Below, piece after piece: positions 7,017 to 14,881 of a DNA stretch of 17,577 nucleotides. Both the position numbers and the translations under genes were made by a program. Source of the DNA: an uncultured Porphyromonas sp. (GTDB lineage Bacteria > Bacteroidota > Bacteroidia > Bacteroidales > Porphyromonadaceae). The stretch spans positions 1 through 17,577 of the forward strand of contig CALTVJ010000035.1 of NCBI GenBank assembly GCA_943912835.1, in the 5' to 3' direction. Under the pieces are notes generated by a model. That model had not been told where the DNA came from. It worked only from the letters and a program-made list of their open reading frames with translations, and did not search any database. Numbering within the stretch: position 1 is the first letter of the stretch; each line of letters begins with the position of its first letter.

Positions 7017-8483
7017 TTACAAGGAACTGAGTTTATTGTGTATTGTAAGGGCTGCTTGACGACCATCCCTCATTGAGTGCACCACAGTAGAACCTCCTCG
7101 AGAAGCATCTCCCGCTGCATAAATCATGGGTAGAGAGGTTTCCTGTTCTTCATTAACAACGACAACACTACCCCATTTTAAATCTAATCCATTTATTGAT
7201 TGTGGCAACTTAGGACTAGGAGATACGCCAACGCAAACAACCACCTGATCAACCTCTTCTAATTTGGTAGCCCCCGTGGGTACTGGTCTACGTCTTCCAC
7301 TATCATCGGGTTCTGTAAGTATCATCTCTGCAAGCTCGACAGCAACCACAGCACCCTTTTCGTCAGATATGTACCTTATTGGGTTGTGTAGTGTCATAAA
7401 CTCAATACCTTCGGCCAAAGCATGCTCTACCTCATCTCGACATGCAGGCATCTCCTCCATACTACGTCTATAAATCAACAATACACGCTCTGCTCCCATC
7501 CGTCGAGCTGTACGGGCAGCATCCATAGCTGTATTCCCACCTCCAACAATAGCAACACAACGAGCCTTCAATCCTGCCAAAACAGTCTCAGCCTCTTCAG
7601 GCTCTGTCATATTAGCTCGATATAGATAATCATTCCAAGCAAAAACACCATCTAAGTTTTCGCCCTCTATTCCCATTAAGTTACTTTCTGTTGCTCCTGT
7701 AGCAAGTAAGATTGCCTCGTAACCTTGATCCTGTAAATCTCTTAAACTAAGGTCCACACCTATCTCGACACCATACTCAAAGTGAACGCCATAAGACATT
7801 AATCTTGCAATCTCATCATCAATGACATCACTGGGTAAGCGAAATCTAGGAATGCCCATTCTCATTACCCCTCCAGGCGAATTTATACGATCATAAACAA
7901 TGACTGTATATCCCCAAAGCGCCAAGTCGTGTGCTGCAGCAAGACCAGCAGGTCCAGCTCCAACAATAGCAACTTTCTTCCCATTAGACTTCGCTACTTC
8001 TGGTGATCTAAATTCATCTCTATGGGTACTCTCATATGTAGCAACGTAGCGCTCTAAAGCTCCAATACGTACAGCTCTTTTTTTTAAGCTCAGATTATAA
8101 ATACAAGAGCCCTCGCATTGACTATCATGATCACACACACGTGAGCAAATAGCCGATAACGTACTCCGCTCTCTAAGTATGGTCCAAGCTGATTGAAGAT
8201 CACCTCGCTCTATATTCTTGATAAAACTCGGAATATGAATATGTGCAGGACAAGCCTCCACACAGCCAGGATTCGGGCAATCGATACAACGACGTGCCTC
8301 TGCTAGAGCCTCGTCATCGGTAAAAACTTGCTTATCTTCAATGTATAAAGAAGCAATACTCGGTTCTTGATGTAACTCTTTAGGCTCAACTGAGAGGAGG
8401 ACCATACGATCTTTATTCCCTAAACTCTTACGTAGTTCATTGCGCCAAGGCTCAGTACGTCTAACTTTGATTAGTTCTTGCAT
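7017..8483 (-). CDS. GltD-like FAD/NAD(P)-dependent oxidoreductase with N-terminal Fe-S domain
   Basis: Homologue (488 aa) of glutamate synthase small subunit GltD. The N-terminal Fer4_20-type domain has two four-Cys sets: C66, C69, C74, C78 (CIDCPNPGCVEACP) and C113, C117, C123, C127 (CSRVCDHDSQCEGSC), for two [4Fe-4S] clusters. The FAD-binding loop is VAIVGAGPAG (171-180). GGVMRMGIPRFRLP (204-217) is the family's GG-x-GIP motif. A second Rossmann motif, AIVGGGNTAMDAARTARRMG (311-330), followed by LIYRRS, binds NAD(P)H with Arg preference for the phosphate. The C-terminal IYAAGDASRGGS is the second FAD contact. No gltB large subunit lies in the window. It may therefore partner a distant subunit, work as a stand-alone glutamate synthase, or act in another electron-transfer complex (NfnB, DsrL and DPYD N-terminal regions share this module). 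It is 104 nt after menA and 9 nt before the GH3 gene. Confidence 0.85.
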   Translation of the reverse strand: MQELIKVRRTEPWRNELRKSLGNKDRMVLLSVEPKELHQEPSIASLYIEDKQVFTDDEALAEARRCIDCPNPGCVEACPAHIHIPSFIKNIERGDLQSAWTILRERSTLSAICSRVCDHDSQCEGSCIYNLSLKKRAVRIGALERYVATYESTHRDEFRSPEVAKSNGKKVAIVGAGPAGLAAAHDLALWGYTVIVYDRINSPGGVMRMGIPRFRLPSDVIDDEIARLMSYGVHFEYGVEIGVDLSLRDLQDQGYEAILLATGATESNLMGIEGENLDGVFAWNDYLYRANMTEPEEAETVLAGLKARCVAIVGGGNTAMDAARTARRMGAERVLLIYRRSMEEMPACRDEVEHALAEGIEFMTLHNPIRYISDEKGAVVAVELAEMILTEPDDSGRRRPVPTGATKLEEVDQVVVCVGVSPSPKLPQSINGLDLKWGSVVVVNEEQETSLPMIYAAGDASRGGSTVVHSMRDGRQAALTIHNKLSSL

Positions 8484-8543
8484 AAAACGTTACGTTTATA
8501 TATCTACATCAGATGAAAACAACCTACAACAATCTAAAACTTG

Positions 8544-8555
8544 TGACAGTTGTCA
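8544..8555. repeat. Short inverted repeat in the menA-gltD spacer
   Basis: TGACA-GT-TGTCA is a perfect 5-bp inverted repeat in the 104-nt gap upstream of the gltD-like gene, the only long gap in this run. It could be an operator half-site pair or chance. A second small repeat, AAACG-TTA-CGTTT (8485-8497), sits right next to the gltD start codon. Confidence 0.2.
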
Positions 8556-8587
8556 TCATATATCTTTATTAAGCTATAGAAAAGCAT

Positions 8588-9484
8588 TTAGAGCGTTTTT
8601 AGATAAAGCAATCCGACAACAAGCAGTGATAAGAAAAAAACATTGCGAGCTGTCATCCCTAAGGTTTTATTTAGATTTTTACCTGTATTACTTTGTAATG
8701 ATTTATAGGCTGACATAACGGATGAACCATATATCAGAACAAGAGCCACCCCCCATCCTGAATATAGAGGATAAAGTAGTAGGATACTCATCATTGCACA
8801 ACATAGATATAGTTTAGGAGCAAAATCTTTGCCCAAACGAACTATAAGGGTACGCTTACCAACTTTACGATCTTCATCCACATCCCTATAGTTATTCACA
8901 ACTAAGATATTTACACTTGCTAAACCTAAAGCTGTAGAGAGCATATACAGCTGTAAATCAAAGACAATGCCTGTGAGTAAATAGTAGCTGGTGATAACAG
9001 GTATCCAGCCAAAATAAACCAATACAGCAAGATCTCCCCAGCCTCGATAAGATAAAGGGTATGGACCTCCAGAATAAGCAAATACTCCTACCAGAATAAA
9101 AATCCCGACAAACAACAAATACCACGAACTCATAGCGATCACTGCTACTCCAGAAATGAGCAACACTAGGAGGGTTAAAAATAATGCTACCTTGACCTCT
9201 AATTCTGAAAGTAATCCATGAGTTAGAGGTCTTAATGGTCCCATTCGTTCTATAGTATCTGCTCCCTTACGGAAATCGATGAGGTCGTTCGCTATATTAC
9301 TAGCGATTTGTGCCGATACAGCTATTACTATCAGCAAAAAGGTCATCAAACAATTATGATACCCCTGAGTATACGCATAGGCTGTAGCAACAATTATAGG
9401 ACTAAGACCAGAAAATAAAGTCTTAGGACGGAGTAGCCCAATATACAAATCAAGCTTTTTGGTCCTAAACTCTAGTTCTTGCAT
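8588..9484 (-). CDS. menA: 1,4-dihydroxy-2-naphthoate polyprenyltransferase
   Basis: UbiA-superfamily membrane prenyltransferase, 298 aa. It attaches a polyprenyl tail to 1,4-dihydroxy-2-naphthoate to give demethylmenaquinone, the penultimate step of menaquinone synthesis, in the inner membrane. The first Asp-rich motif is NDLIDFRKGADTIERMGP (66-83), with the RMGP ending typical of MenA and not UbiA. The second is NNYRDVDEDRKVGKRTL (197-213). Both Mg-diphosphate motifs are intact. About eight hydrophobic segments are visible (for example 43-65, 98-118, 121-137, 225-240 and 282-295). The N-terminal LLRPKTLFSGLSPI matches the usual RPRTL-like entry. The start overlaps the lysC stop by 13 nt, indicating translational coupling. 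It is separated from the gltD-like gene by 104 nt. No other men genes are in the window. Confidence 0.92.
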   Translation of the reverse strand: MQELEFRTKKLDLYIGLLRPKTLFSGLSPIIVATAYAYTQGYHNCLMTFLLIVIAVSAQIASNIANDLIDFRKGADTIERMGPLRPLTHGLLSELEVKVALFLTLLVLLISGVAVIAMSSWYLLFVGIFILVGVFAYSGGPYPLSYRGWGDLAVLVYFGWIPVITSYYLLTGIVFDLQLYMLSTALGLASVNILVVNNYRDVDEDRKVGKRTLIVRLGKDFAPKLYLCCAMMSILLLYPLYSGWGVALVLIYGSSVMSAYKSLQSNTGKNLNKTLGMTARNVFFLSLLVVGLLYLKTL

Positions 9485-10803
9485 ACAAATAAATGATTGC
9501 TCAACGCTTTGAGTGCTGAGCGTTTTTCGCTTGACTTAACAAGTACTGTCATATTATAGTCACTTCCACCATAAGTAGCCATATACAAAGGGATTGCAGA
9601 AAGCGCCTCTAATATTTGGGCTTCAAAACCAACATTCTCAGCCTCTAAATCACCCACAACACAGATCGTTGTCATATTCCGCTCAACCGACGTAGCACCT
9701 AATTTCTCAAGATCCCACAATAATTCCTCGGTAAGTCTAGCCTCCTCAATAGCAAACGCAAAAGCAACCTCCGTTGAGGAGATCATATCTACAGCAATAC
9801 GATGATGCTCAAATAATGCAAAGATCTTACTCATAAAACTATACGATGTAAGTTGATGATTGCTACGAATTCGCAACATCAACATATCATCTTTCGCTGC
9901 TACAGCTTTAATCTTATCCTTGTCTGTATCGGTAGAAATCAATGTACCTGGAGCCTCGGGAGCAAGAGTATTTAATAATCGAACAGGAATACCACGTTTT
10001 GCAGCAGGTATAATGCAAGTAGGGTGTAAAATCTTTGCTCCGAAATATGCTAATTCTTGAGCTTCCTCAAATCGAAGAGTACGGACAGGTTCCGTAGCAT
10101 CAACAACTCTAGGATCGTTATTATGCATACCATCTATATCCGTCCAGATTTGAATTTCATCAGAGTATAACGCTGTACCTATGAGAGTAGCTGTATAATC
10201 GCTACCACCTCTCTGTAGATTATCAATATCCCCGAAGGCATTACGACATATATATCCTTCAGTTATAAATAAGCGAACATCTTGATCTTGACGATCTAGG
10301 ATCACTCTCAAATTCTTCTCTATGTAGTCTAAGTCCGGTTCTGCATTTTTGTCCGTCCTCATATACTCTAAAGCTGGTAGGCCTGCCGAACATACACCTC
10401 GATCTGCCAAGTGCCCAAGCATCATGGCTGTACTTAGCAACTCTCCTCTAGCTAATATTTTCTTCTCATCATAGAGTGTAAATTGTTCATTGTAGCACAA
10501 TTGCTCTAAAAAAAAGAAAGTTTCATTGACCATAGTCCAAGCCCGATCATAACTCGCTTTACTCGGAAACAGTTTTTGTGTTTCTAACTCATATTTATGT
10601 TTGAGTTTCGTCAAAAGAGTCAAGGCCTCATGCCTATGTTTCAAAACTAGCTGACGACTTATCTCAACCAAAGTATTAGTTGTTCCTGCCATAGCAGATA
10701 AGACAACGATTTTAGGCTGATCATCTGCAGTAATCAAGTCTGCAACATGTCGAATACGTTCAGCTGAGGCAACAGAAGTGCCTCCAAATTTGAGGATTTT
10801 CAC
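9472..10803 (-). CDS. lysC: Aspartate kinase (monofunctional)
   Basis: Catalyses ATP-dependent phosphorylation of aspartate, the first step toward diaminopimelate/lysine, threonine and methionine; 443 aa, cytoplasmic. The N terminus MKILKFGGTSVASAERI carries the KFGGTS nucleotide/phosphate motif (5-10). RGGSDYTATLIG (198-209) and WTDIDGMHNNDPRVV (220-234) are the aspartate/ATP-binding core, followed by LAYFGAKILHP (251-261). Two ACT domains follow at about 308-375 and 378-440, the usual site of feedback control by lysine or another end product. No homoserine dehydrogenase domain is fused, so this is a monofunctional LysC-type enzyme. It starts 26 nt after ftsE ends and overlaps menA by 13 nt. 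Aspartate kinase also feeds meso-diaminopimelate to peptidoglycan, which is compatible with its ftsE neighbour. Which amino acid inhibits it cannot be read from the sequence. Confidence 0.93.
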   Translation of the reverse strand: MKILKFGGTSVASAERIRHVADLITADDQPKIVVLSAMAGTTNTLVEISRQLVLKHRHEALTLLTKLKHKYELETQKLFPSKASYDRAWTMVNETFFFLEQLCYNEQFTLYDEKKILARGELLSTAMMLGHLADRGVCSAGLPALEYMRTDKNAEPDLDYIEKNLRVILDRQDQDVRLFITEGYICRNAFGDIDNLQRGGSDYTATLIGTALYSDEIQIWTDIDGMHNNDPRVVDATEPVRTLRFEEAQELAYFGAKILHPTCIIPAAKRGIPVRLLNTLAPEAPGTLISTDTDKDKIKAVAAKDDMLMLRIRSNHQLTSYSFMSKIFALFEHHRIAVDMISSTEVAFAFAIEEARLTEELLWDLEKLGATSVERNMTTICVVGDLEAENVGFEAQILEALSAIPLYMATYGGSDYNMTVLVKSSEKRSALKALSNHLFVCKN

Positions 10804-10829
10804 CTTAATAAAATAATTATATCGTTTTT

Positions 10830-11483
10830 CTATAACTCTATCGTACGCGCTGGTAAATACTCAAGCACCTGCTCATTGTGGGTCGCCATAATCACAGCCA
10901 ACTGATGTTCCTTAGCCAGTGTATGTAGAAGTGTCGCAATCTGAAGCCCCGTTTCCTTATCTAAATTTGCAGTTGGTTCATCGGCCAAAATAAGCTTCGG
11001 CTTACCTAATATGGCTCTAGCTATAGCCAAGCACTGCTGCTCTCCGCCTGAGAGTTCACTAGGATACTTGTAACCTTTATTTTTCAGTCCGACTTGCTCC
11101 AAAGCCCAAGTGATGCGGTCTTTACGTTCACGGCTTTGCTTGACACCCAGAGCCCGAAGGACAATATCTAGATTTTCGTTAGCAGTGCGATCAAACAAGA
11201 GTTGAAAATCTTGAAATACAATCCCTAGTTGACGTCTAAGCTCTTGACGACGACTGATAGTAAGCTCCCTAAGATCATAACCCAAGACTTGGCATAGGCC
11301 ATCATCAATCGGACATTCTCCATAAATACTTTTTAGCAAAGTACTTTTACCTGTACCTACAGAGCCTGTAAGATAAACAAACTCTCCGGCAGACACATCT
11401 AGATCAAAACCAGAGAATATAACATGTTCATCACGACAAATGCGGACCTGTTCATAGGTTATTACTTTTCCTTGATATTTCAC
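10830..11483 (-). CDS. ftsE: ABC transporter ATP-binding protein, FtsE-like
   Basis: Single ABC ATPase domain of 217 aa. Walker A is GSVGTGKST (40-48), the Q-loop Gln is in VFQDFQLLFDR (Q91), the signature is LSGGEQQ (144-150), Walker B is LILADEP (164-170) and the switch His is in ATHN (H202). Short length, ERK-rich linker and the NENLDIVLRALGV region fit FtsE, which together with the membrane protein FtsX controls septal peptidoglycan hydrolases. No ftsX or other permease gene is adjacent. In Bacteroidetes FtsE is commonly encoded apart from FtsX, which supports the assignment. A LolD- or MacB-type exporter ATPase is the main alternative, since these share over half of the motifs. It is the first gene of a five-gene run (ftsE-lysC-menA-gltD-like-GH3) and has a promoter-like site 80-110 nt upstream. 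Confidence 0.78.
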   Translation of the reverse strand: MKYQGKVITYEQVRICRDEHVIFSGFDLDVSAGEFVYLTGSVGTGKSTLLKSIYGECPIDDGLCQVLGYDLRELTISRRQELRRQLGIVFQDFQLLFDRTANENLDIVLRALGVKQSRERKDRITWALEQVGLKNKGYKYPSELSGGEQQCLAIARAILGKPKLILADEPTANLDKETGLQIATLLHTLAKEHQLAVIMATHNEQVLEYLPARTIEL

Positions 11484-11565
11484 GATTTTTAGTTCCTTAA
11501 TAATCTATATCACTTATGATATAAAGCCAAATAAGTTACCAATAAACAACAGAATTGACTCATTA

Positions 11566-11597
11566 CAAAGTTACACATTATCTCAGGAATGGATAAA
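11566..11597 (-). promoter_or_regulatory. Promoter for the ftsE-lysC-menA-gltD-GH3 operon
   Basis: On the minus strand, TAACTTTG (11573-11566) matches the -7 consensus TAnnTTTG exactly. TTTA (11597-11594) lies 20 nt upstream, one base off the -33 TTTG, at the correct spacing. It implies a 5' UTR of about 70-75 nt before the ftsE ATG. This is the best promoter match in the window. Confidence 0.6.
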
Positions 11598-11675
11598 TGA
11601 TTGCATATCGTAAATCCCTATTTCTCAAACACGAATTTACTATTAATTAATTTTCATAACGAACCTGTTTGACTC

Positions 11676-11714
11676 AAAAAGGGCTATACCAATATTTAAT
11701 TTTGGCACAGCCCT
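11676..11714 (-). terminator. Rho-independent terminator of ilvE
   Basis: On the minus strand, AGGGCTGTGCCAA (11714-11702) pairs with TTGGTATAGCCCT (11692-11680) over 13 bp including two G-U pairs, around a 9-nt AT-rich loop. Five Ts follow (11680-11676). It lies 20 nt past the ilvE stop, a textbook intrinsic terminator. Confidence 0.85.
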
Positions 11715-11734
11715 CCCAAGTATCTAGCTTCTAT

Positions 11735-12766
11735 CTAGAGTGTAACAATACGAACCCAGCCATGGATATCCGGCTCATCTCCGTACTGTATAGCACGTAA
11801 TTTGTTGTATAACTTCTCGCTTATTTCTCCAGCTTTACCATCACGGCTGTAAACATACTGCTTACCCGTATCAAGATCGTCAATGCGGGCTATAGGACTA
11901 ATTACAGCAGCAGTACCACAAGCTCCAGCCTCATCAAACTCTTCGAGTTCCTCTATAGGTATAGGTCGACGTTCAACTATCATACCCATATCATTAGCCA
12001 GTTGCATCAAACTACGATTCGTTATAGAAGGCAGAATAGAACTGCTCTCCGGAGTCACATATTTATTACCCTTAATTGCAAAGAAGTTAGCAGGACCACA
12101 CTCATCAATATATCTTTTGTGTTTTGCATCTAGATAGATAACAGCTGAATATCCCTGATTATGAGCTAAGTATGAAGATTTAAGACTCGCTGCATAATTT
12201 CCTCCAATCTTATAGGTACCCGTCCCGAGAGGAGCCGCTCTGTCATACCCATGCATTATAGCCATTTGTGTAGGTCGAAAACCTTCTTTAAAATAAGGGC
12301 CTACAGGCGTAACAAATACCATAAATAAATACTCATCTGCAGGACGTACTCCGACCTGCTGCCCCAACCCAATCATCAAGGGTCGAATATACAGAGAAGC
12401 ACCAGACTCATAGGGTGGAATAAATCGCTGATTGAGACGTATGGCTAACTCTACAGCCTCGATAAATTTATCCGTCGGCAACTGAGGCATCATAATACCA
12501 TCACTCGTATCTTGCATACGTTTGGCATTATCTTCTGGTCGAAAAAGACGTACTTGACCATCACGACCCTCAAAAGCCTTGAGCCCTTCAAAACTCTCTT
12601 GCCCGTAGTGTAGAGCCGTTGCAGCTATAGGTAAGTTTACGGTGACTTCAGACGAAATTTCCAAAGCTCCCCAAGCACCGTTTCTCCAATAGCAACGTAC
12701 GTTATAATCCGTTGGGATATAACCGAAGGTCAAAGATGACCAATCTAAATTTGCTCTGTTTTCCAC
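11735..12766 (-). CDS. ilvE: Branched-chain amino acid aminotransferase
   Basis: PLP fold type IV aminotransferase of 343 aa. It interconverts leucine, isoleucine and valine with their 2-keto acids using glutamate/2-oxoglutarate, in the cytoplasm. YGQESFEGLKAFEGRDG (54-70) and RLFRPEDNAKRM (73-84) are the conserved N-terminal substrate and phosphate contacts. GTGTYKIGGNYAASL (181-195) contains the Schiff-base lysine, K186. The later motif EFDEAGACGTAAVISPI (276-292) is the class signature region with the phosphate-binding GT. These features and the length match the BCAT II (eukaryote-like) subgroup, not E. coli IlvE (about 309 aa). It appears to be a single-gene transcript with a -7 box about 65 nt upstream and a strong terminator. 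It is separated from both neighbouring operons, and none of the ilv/leu biosynthetic genes is nearby. Confidence 0.94.
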   Translation of the reverse strand: MENRANLDWSSLTFGYIPTDYNVRCYWRNGAWGALEISSEVTVNLPIAATALHYGQESFEGLKAFEGRDGQVRLFRPEDNAKRMQDTSDGIMMPQLPTDKFIEAVELAIRLNQRFIPPYESGASLYIRPLMIGLGQQVGVRPADEYLFMVFVTPVGPYFKEGFRPTQMAIMHGYDRAAPLGTGTYKIGGNYAASLKSSYLAHNQGYSAVIYLDAKHKRYIDECGPANFFAIKGNKYVTPESSSILPSITNRSLMQLANDMGMIVERRPIPIEELEEFDEAGACGTAAVISPIARIDDLDTGKQYVYSRDGKAGEISEKLYNKLRAIQYGDEPDIHGWVRIVTL

Positions 12767-12830
12767 AACATTACTAGATTATAGTTTTTTAATACGAACT
12801 AATACTTCAACTAAAACTTAGTCTCTAAGG

Positions 12831-12838
12831 CAAAGGTA
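12831..12838 (-). promoter_or_regulatory. Bacteroidetes -7 box (TACCTTTG) upstream of ilvE
   Basis: The minus strand reads TACCTTTG, an exact TAnnTTTG match, in the 97-nt gap between the S41 gene and ilvE. It implies a 5' UTR of about 55-60 nt. The -33 region is not a clear match. No hairpin terminator for the upstream S41 gene is seen in this gap, so read-through from the parC operon into ilvE is possible. Confidence 0.5.
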
Positions 12839-12863
12839 ACATATTTCAAGAAACAGAATAGAT

Positions 12864-13970
12864 CTACTTACGCCACTTCTTCGTTTTTTTGAATTCTGCA
12901 AGCCTCTCCTTGATATAAGAAACGGCTTCCTCTATCATCGTGTCTACACCCTGAGATAACTTTGTTTCATCCAGATCTACTCGATAATCGGGCTCTATAC
13001 CGAACTCAATATGATTTCCGTCTACATCAAAAGTCTGTGTTGCAGAGTATCTCACACTCCATCCATTGGGAAGTTCACTAGACATAGGTAAACCGCCACC
13101 TCCCCCAGTATGATCCCCCATAATAGTAACATAGGGTAAACCTTTCATCTTGAGTGTAAAATCATTTGCGGCACTATATACTCCTCTGTTGGTTAATAAA
13201 ACAACGGGTCTTAGCCAGCGGATCCCATTCTGGATAGGTTCAAGATTTAATATCGTAGGCTTAGAGAAATCAGAATGACCTTTCCCCAGTTTATGACGCA
13301 TACTCCCAACAACACGAGGCTCCGACATAAAGTGACGTGCAAACAAATCGCTAGTCGCTACATTTCCACCTCCATTACTCCTTATATCTAGAATGAGGGC
13401 TTTACACTTAGATAATCTGCCGAGTACTGCATTGAGATTGCTAGAAGATAAAGGAGAATTAAAGCTATGATAACGCAAATAAGCGATACTATCTGCAGTA
13501 TGATTATTATACTTCAGCTGTGTATAATAAAGTCCTCCAGCTATACGATACTCATCTCCTAAATAAAGTTCAGCAACTCGTGCATCGTAGTTTCTCGGAT
13601 AATTCTCACTCCATCCCCAATATCGAGCATAGTCAAAATGAGTATAAATATTTACATGCCCATCCTTAAGCTCTGCCAGCATATTGCGAAACACTATAAA
13701 CAGCTCATCATTCGACATTTTAGGCTTAATATCTGGACGATATTTATCGTAAATATCCCTCCAACTAGTACCTTTATTTAGCTTAAGATCAAAGTAAGCA
13801 TACCGCTCATCTAAGATCTTCCATAAGGCATCATAGTTATCCAAAGGGCTTGAAGAATATTCATCTTGAACAGAACAAGAAGCAATCAAGCTTAATAAAG
13901 ATGCACCAAGCGATATAACTCTAAAGAATTTCACAACACTAATGGATCTAAAAAGGTAGGACTTCCACAT
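12864..13970 (-). CDS. S41-family peptidase-like lipoprotein
   Basis: Predicted 368-aa lipoprotein. The signal ends in LLSLIASC, with Cys32 as the lipidation site, and acidic residues soon after it (CSVQDEY) could act as a Bacteroidetes surface-export signal. The S41 fold is marked by LKDGHVNI (101-108), YLRYHSFNS (164-172), ALILDIRSNGGGN (191-203), PVVLLTNRGVYSAANDF (255-271), GDHTGGGGGLP (285-295) and GIEPDYRVD (324-332). Ser266 in VYSAAN is the likely nucleophile. The Lys of the CtpA/Prc Ser-Lys dyad is absent: the block that normally reads TxGKG is TGGGGG, so it resembles tricorn/IRBP-type S41 members. The ATG at 13970 overlaps the upstream gene by 23 nt and gives a long N-region. A GTG at 13934 (VKFFRVIS) would give a tighter 19-residue signal and is a real alternative. 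Substrate unknown. Confidence 0.83.
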   Translation of the reverse strand: MWKSYLFRSISVVKFFRVISLGASLLSLIASCSVQDEYSSSPLDNYDALWKILDERYAYFDLKLNKGTSWRDIYDKYRPDIKPKMSNDELFIVFRNMLAELKDGHVNIYTHFDYARYWGWSENYPRNYDARVAELYLGDEYRIAGGLYYTQLKYNNHTADSIAYLRYHSFNSPLSSSNLNAVLGRLSKCKALILDIRSNGGGNVATSDLFARHFMSEPRVVGSMRHKLGKGHSDFSKPTILNLEPIQNGIRWLRPVVLLTNRGVYSAANDFTLKMKGLPYVTIMGDHTGGGGGLPMSSELPNGWSVRYSATQTFDVDGNHIEFGIEPDYRVDLDETKLSQGVDTMIEEAVSYIKERLAEFKKTKKWRK

Positions 13971-14877
13971 TGTTTTTCAGCCAAGATCTTCCCCCCAAAG
14001 GACGGAAATAACGTGTAAAGCCTAGATTTACACTATGTTCATTAACCTTATTGTATAGATGATTGATTTGCCATGATTTATGCTGATATCGATAACCTAG
14101 AGAACAGATCAATCGATCTAAAATAGGAATATCCACATTCAAACGAAGCTCTTGTCCAAAGCTATTGCCTAAATGGGCAAATGACAAACGTTTGGTCAAA
14201 GCATCTGACAAGTAATAAAGCTCGTAATAACTTTCACCAAACTGTTGCTCCCAACGCAATCCTAAAAGATCCGTTCGACTGGACAAACGTAATAAAATAG
14301 GACAACTGCGAATAGGCAACCTATAAGCATAACTCATAGCTAATGTAAGCAACCCCTCAAGCTTGAATGTGGCTGGATTATTCCCATTTCTACTTGAATA
14401 CATACCACCCGAAGAGACGGTGTAACCAGGTCCCAAATAAAAGACACCAGATGCGGCTCGTAATAAAGCATATTGACGAGACCCACTTAACCGAGCTTCA
14501 AGTCTACTAATGCTACCATTCTGAGCAGGATTCTTCGTTTGGCTTAGAGAAACTACAAAATGTCTCTGCCCTATCCAAGAACTAGAAGGTGTGCGGTCGA
14601 CATTACCAAATAAATGAGACCAAATCGAGACACCCTGTACCGATGACTTGTAACGCAGCTGTGTACTCTCTTGACTGTATTGCACAGAGAAACCTCCATA
14701 ATTGAGAGGTGACAAATACTCATCTTTTAAGACAAGTCCACCTACTCCAAGGCTGCTTGTCTTCATGCGTACATTATAGAAACGCTCACTGGGACTCAGA
14801 AACGAATCAGAAGATTGAGCCCTAAGAGAAAAACATAATCCCCCAATCCCCATCCAGATCATCAACAGCCTCTTCAT
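13948..14877 (-). CDS. DUF3316-like outer-membrane protein
   Basis: 309 aa with a signal peptide (MKRLLMIWMGIGGLCFSLRA, cleaved before QSSDS). The mature part starts with SSLGVGGLVLKDEYLSPLNYGGFS, a block resembling DUF3316 proteins of Bacteroidetes. Many alternating strands follow (for example LGLRWEQQFGESYYELYYLS, LICSLGYRYQHKSWQ, HSVNLGFTRYFRPL) with abundant Tyr, Ser and Arg, so a beta-barrel of about 12 strands in the outer membrane is likely. The C terminus NNVEVLPF ends in Phe, typical of barrels inserted by BamA. Function is unknown. It begins 4 nt after parC stops and overlaps the S41 lipoprotein start by 23 nt, so the latter two are probably translationally coupled and may act together at the outer membrane. 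The DUF assignment is by recognition, not by search. Confidence 0.72.
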   Translation of the reverse strand: MKRLLMIWMGIGGLCFSLRAQSSDSFLSPSERFYNVRMKTSSLGVGGLVLKDEYLSPLNYGGFSVQYSQESTQLRYKSSVQGVSIWSHLFGNVDRTPSSSWIGQRHFVVSLSQTKNPAQNGSISRLEARLSGSRQYALLRAASGVFYLGPGYTVSSGGMYSSRNGNNPATFKLEGLLTLAMSYAYRLPIRSCPILLRLSSRTDLLGLRWEQQFGESYYELYYLSDALTKRLSFAHLGNSFGQELRLNVDIPILDRLICSLGYRYQHKSWQINHLYNKVNEHSVNLGFTRYFRPLGGRSWLKNNVEVLPF

Positions 14878-14881
14878 ACAA

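Noticed and set aside
8471..9484. gltD-like and menA genes both begin with the same 12 bases (ATGCAAGAACTA).
   Set aside because: The identity stops right after; the proteins are unrelated and no longer repeat surrounds it, so chance is the simplest explanation.
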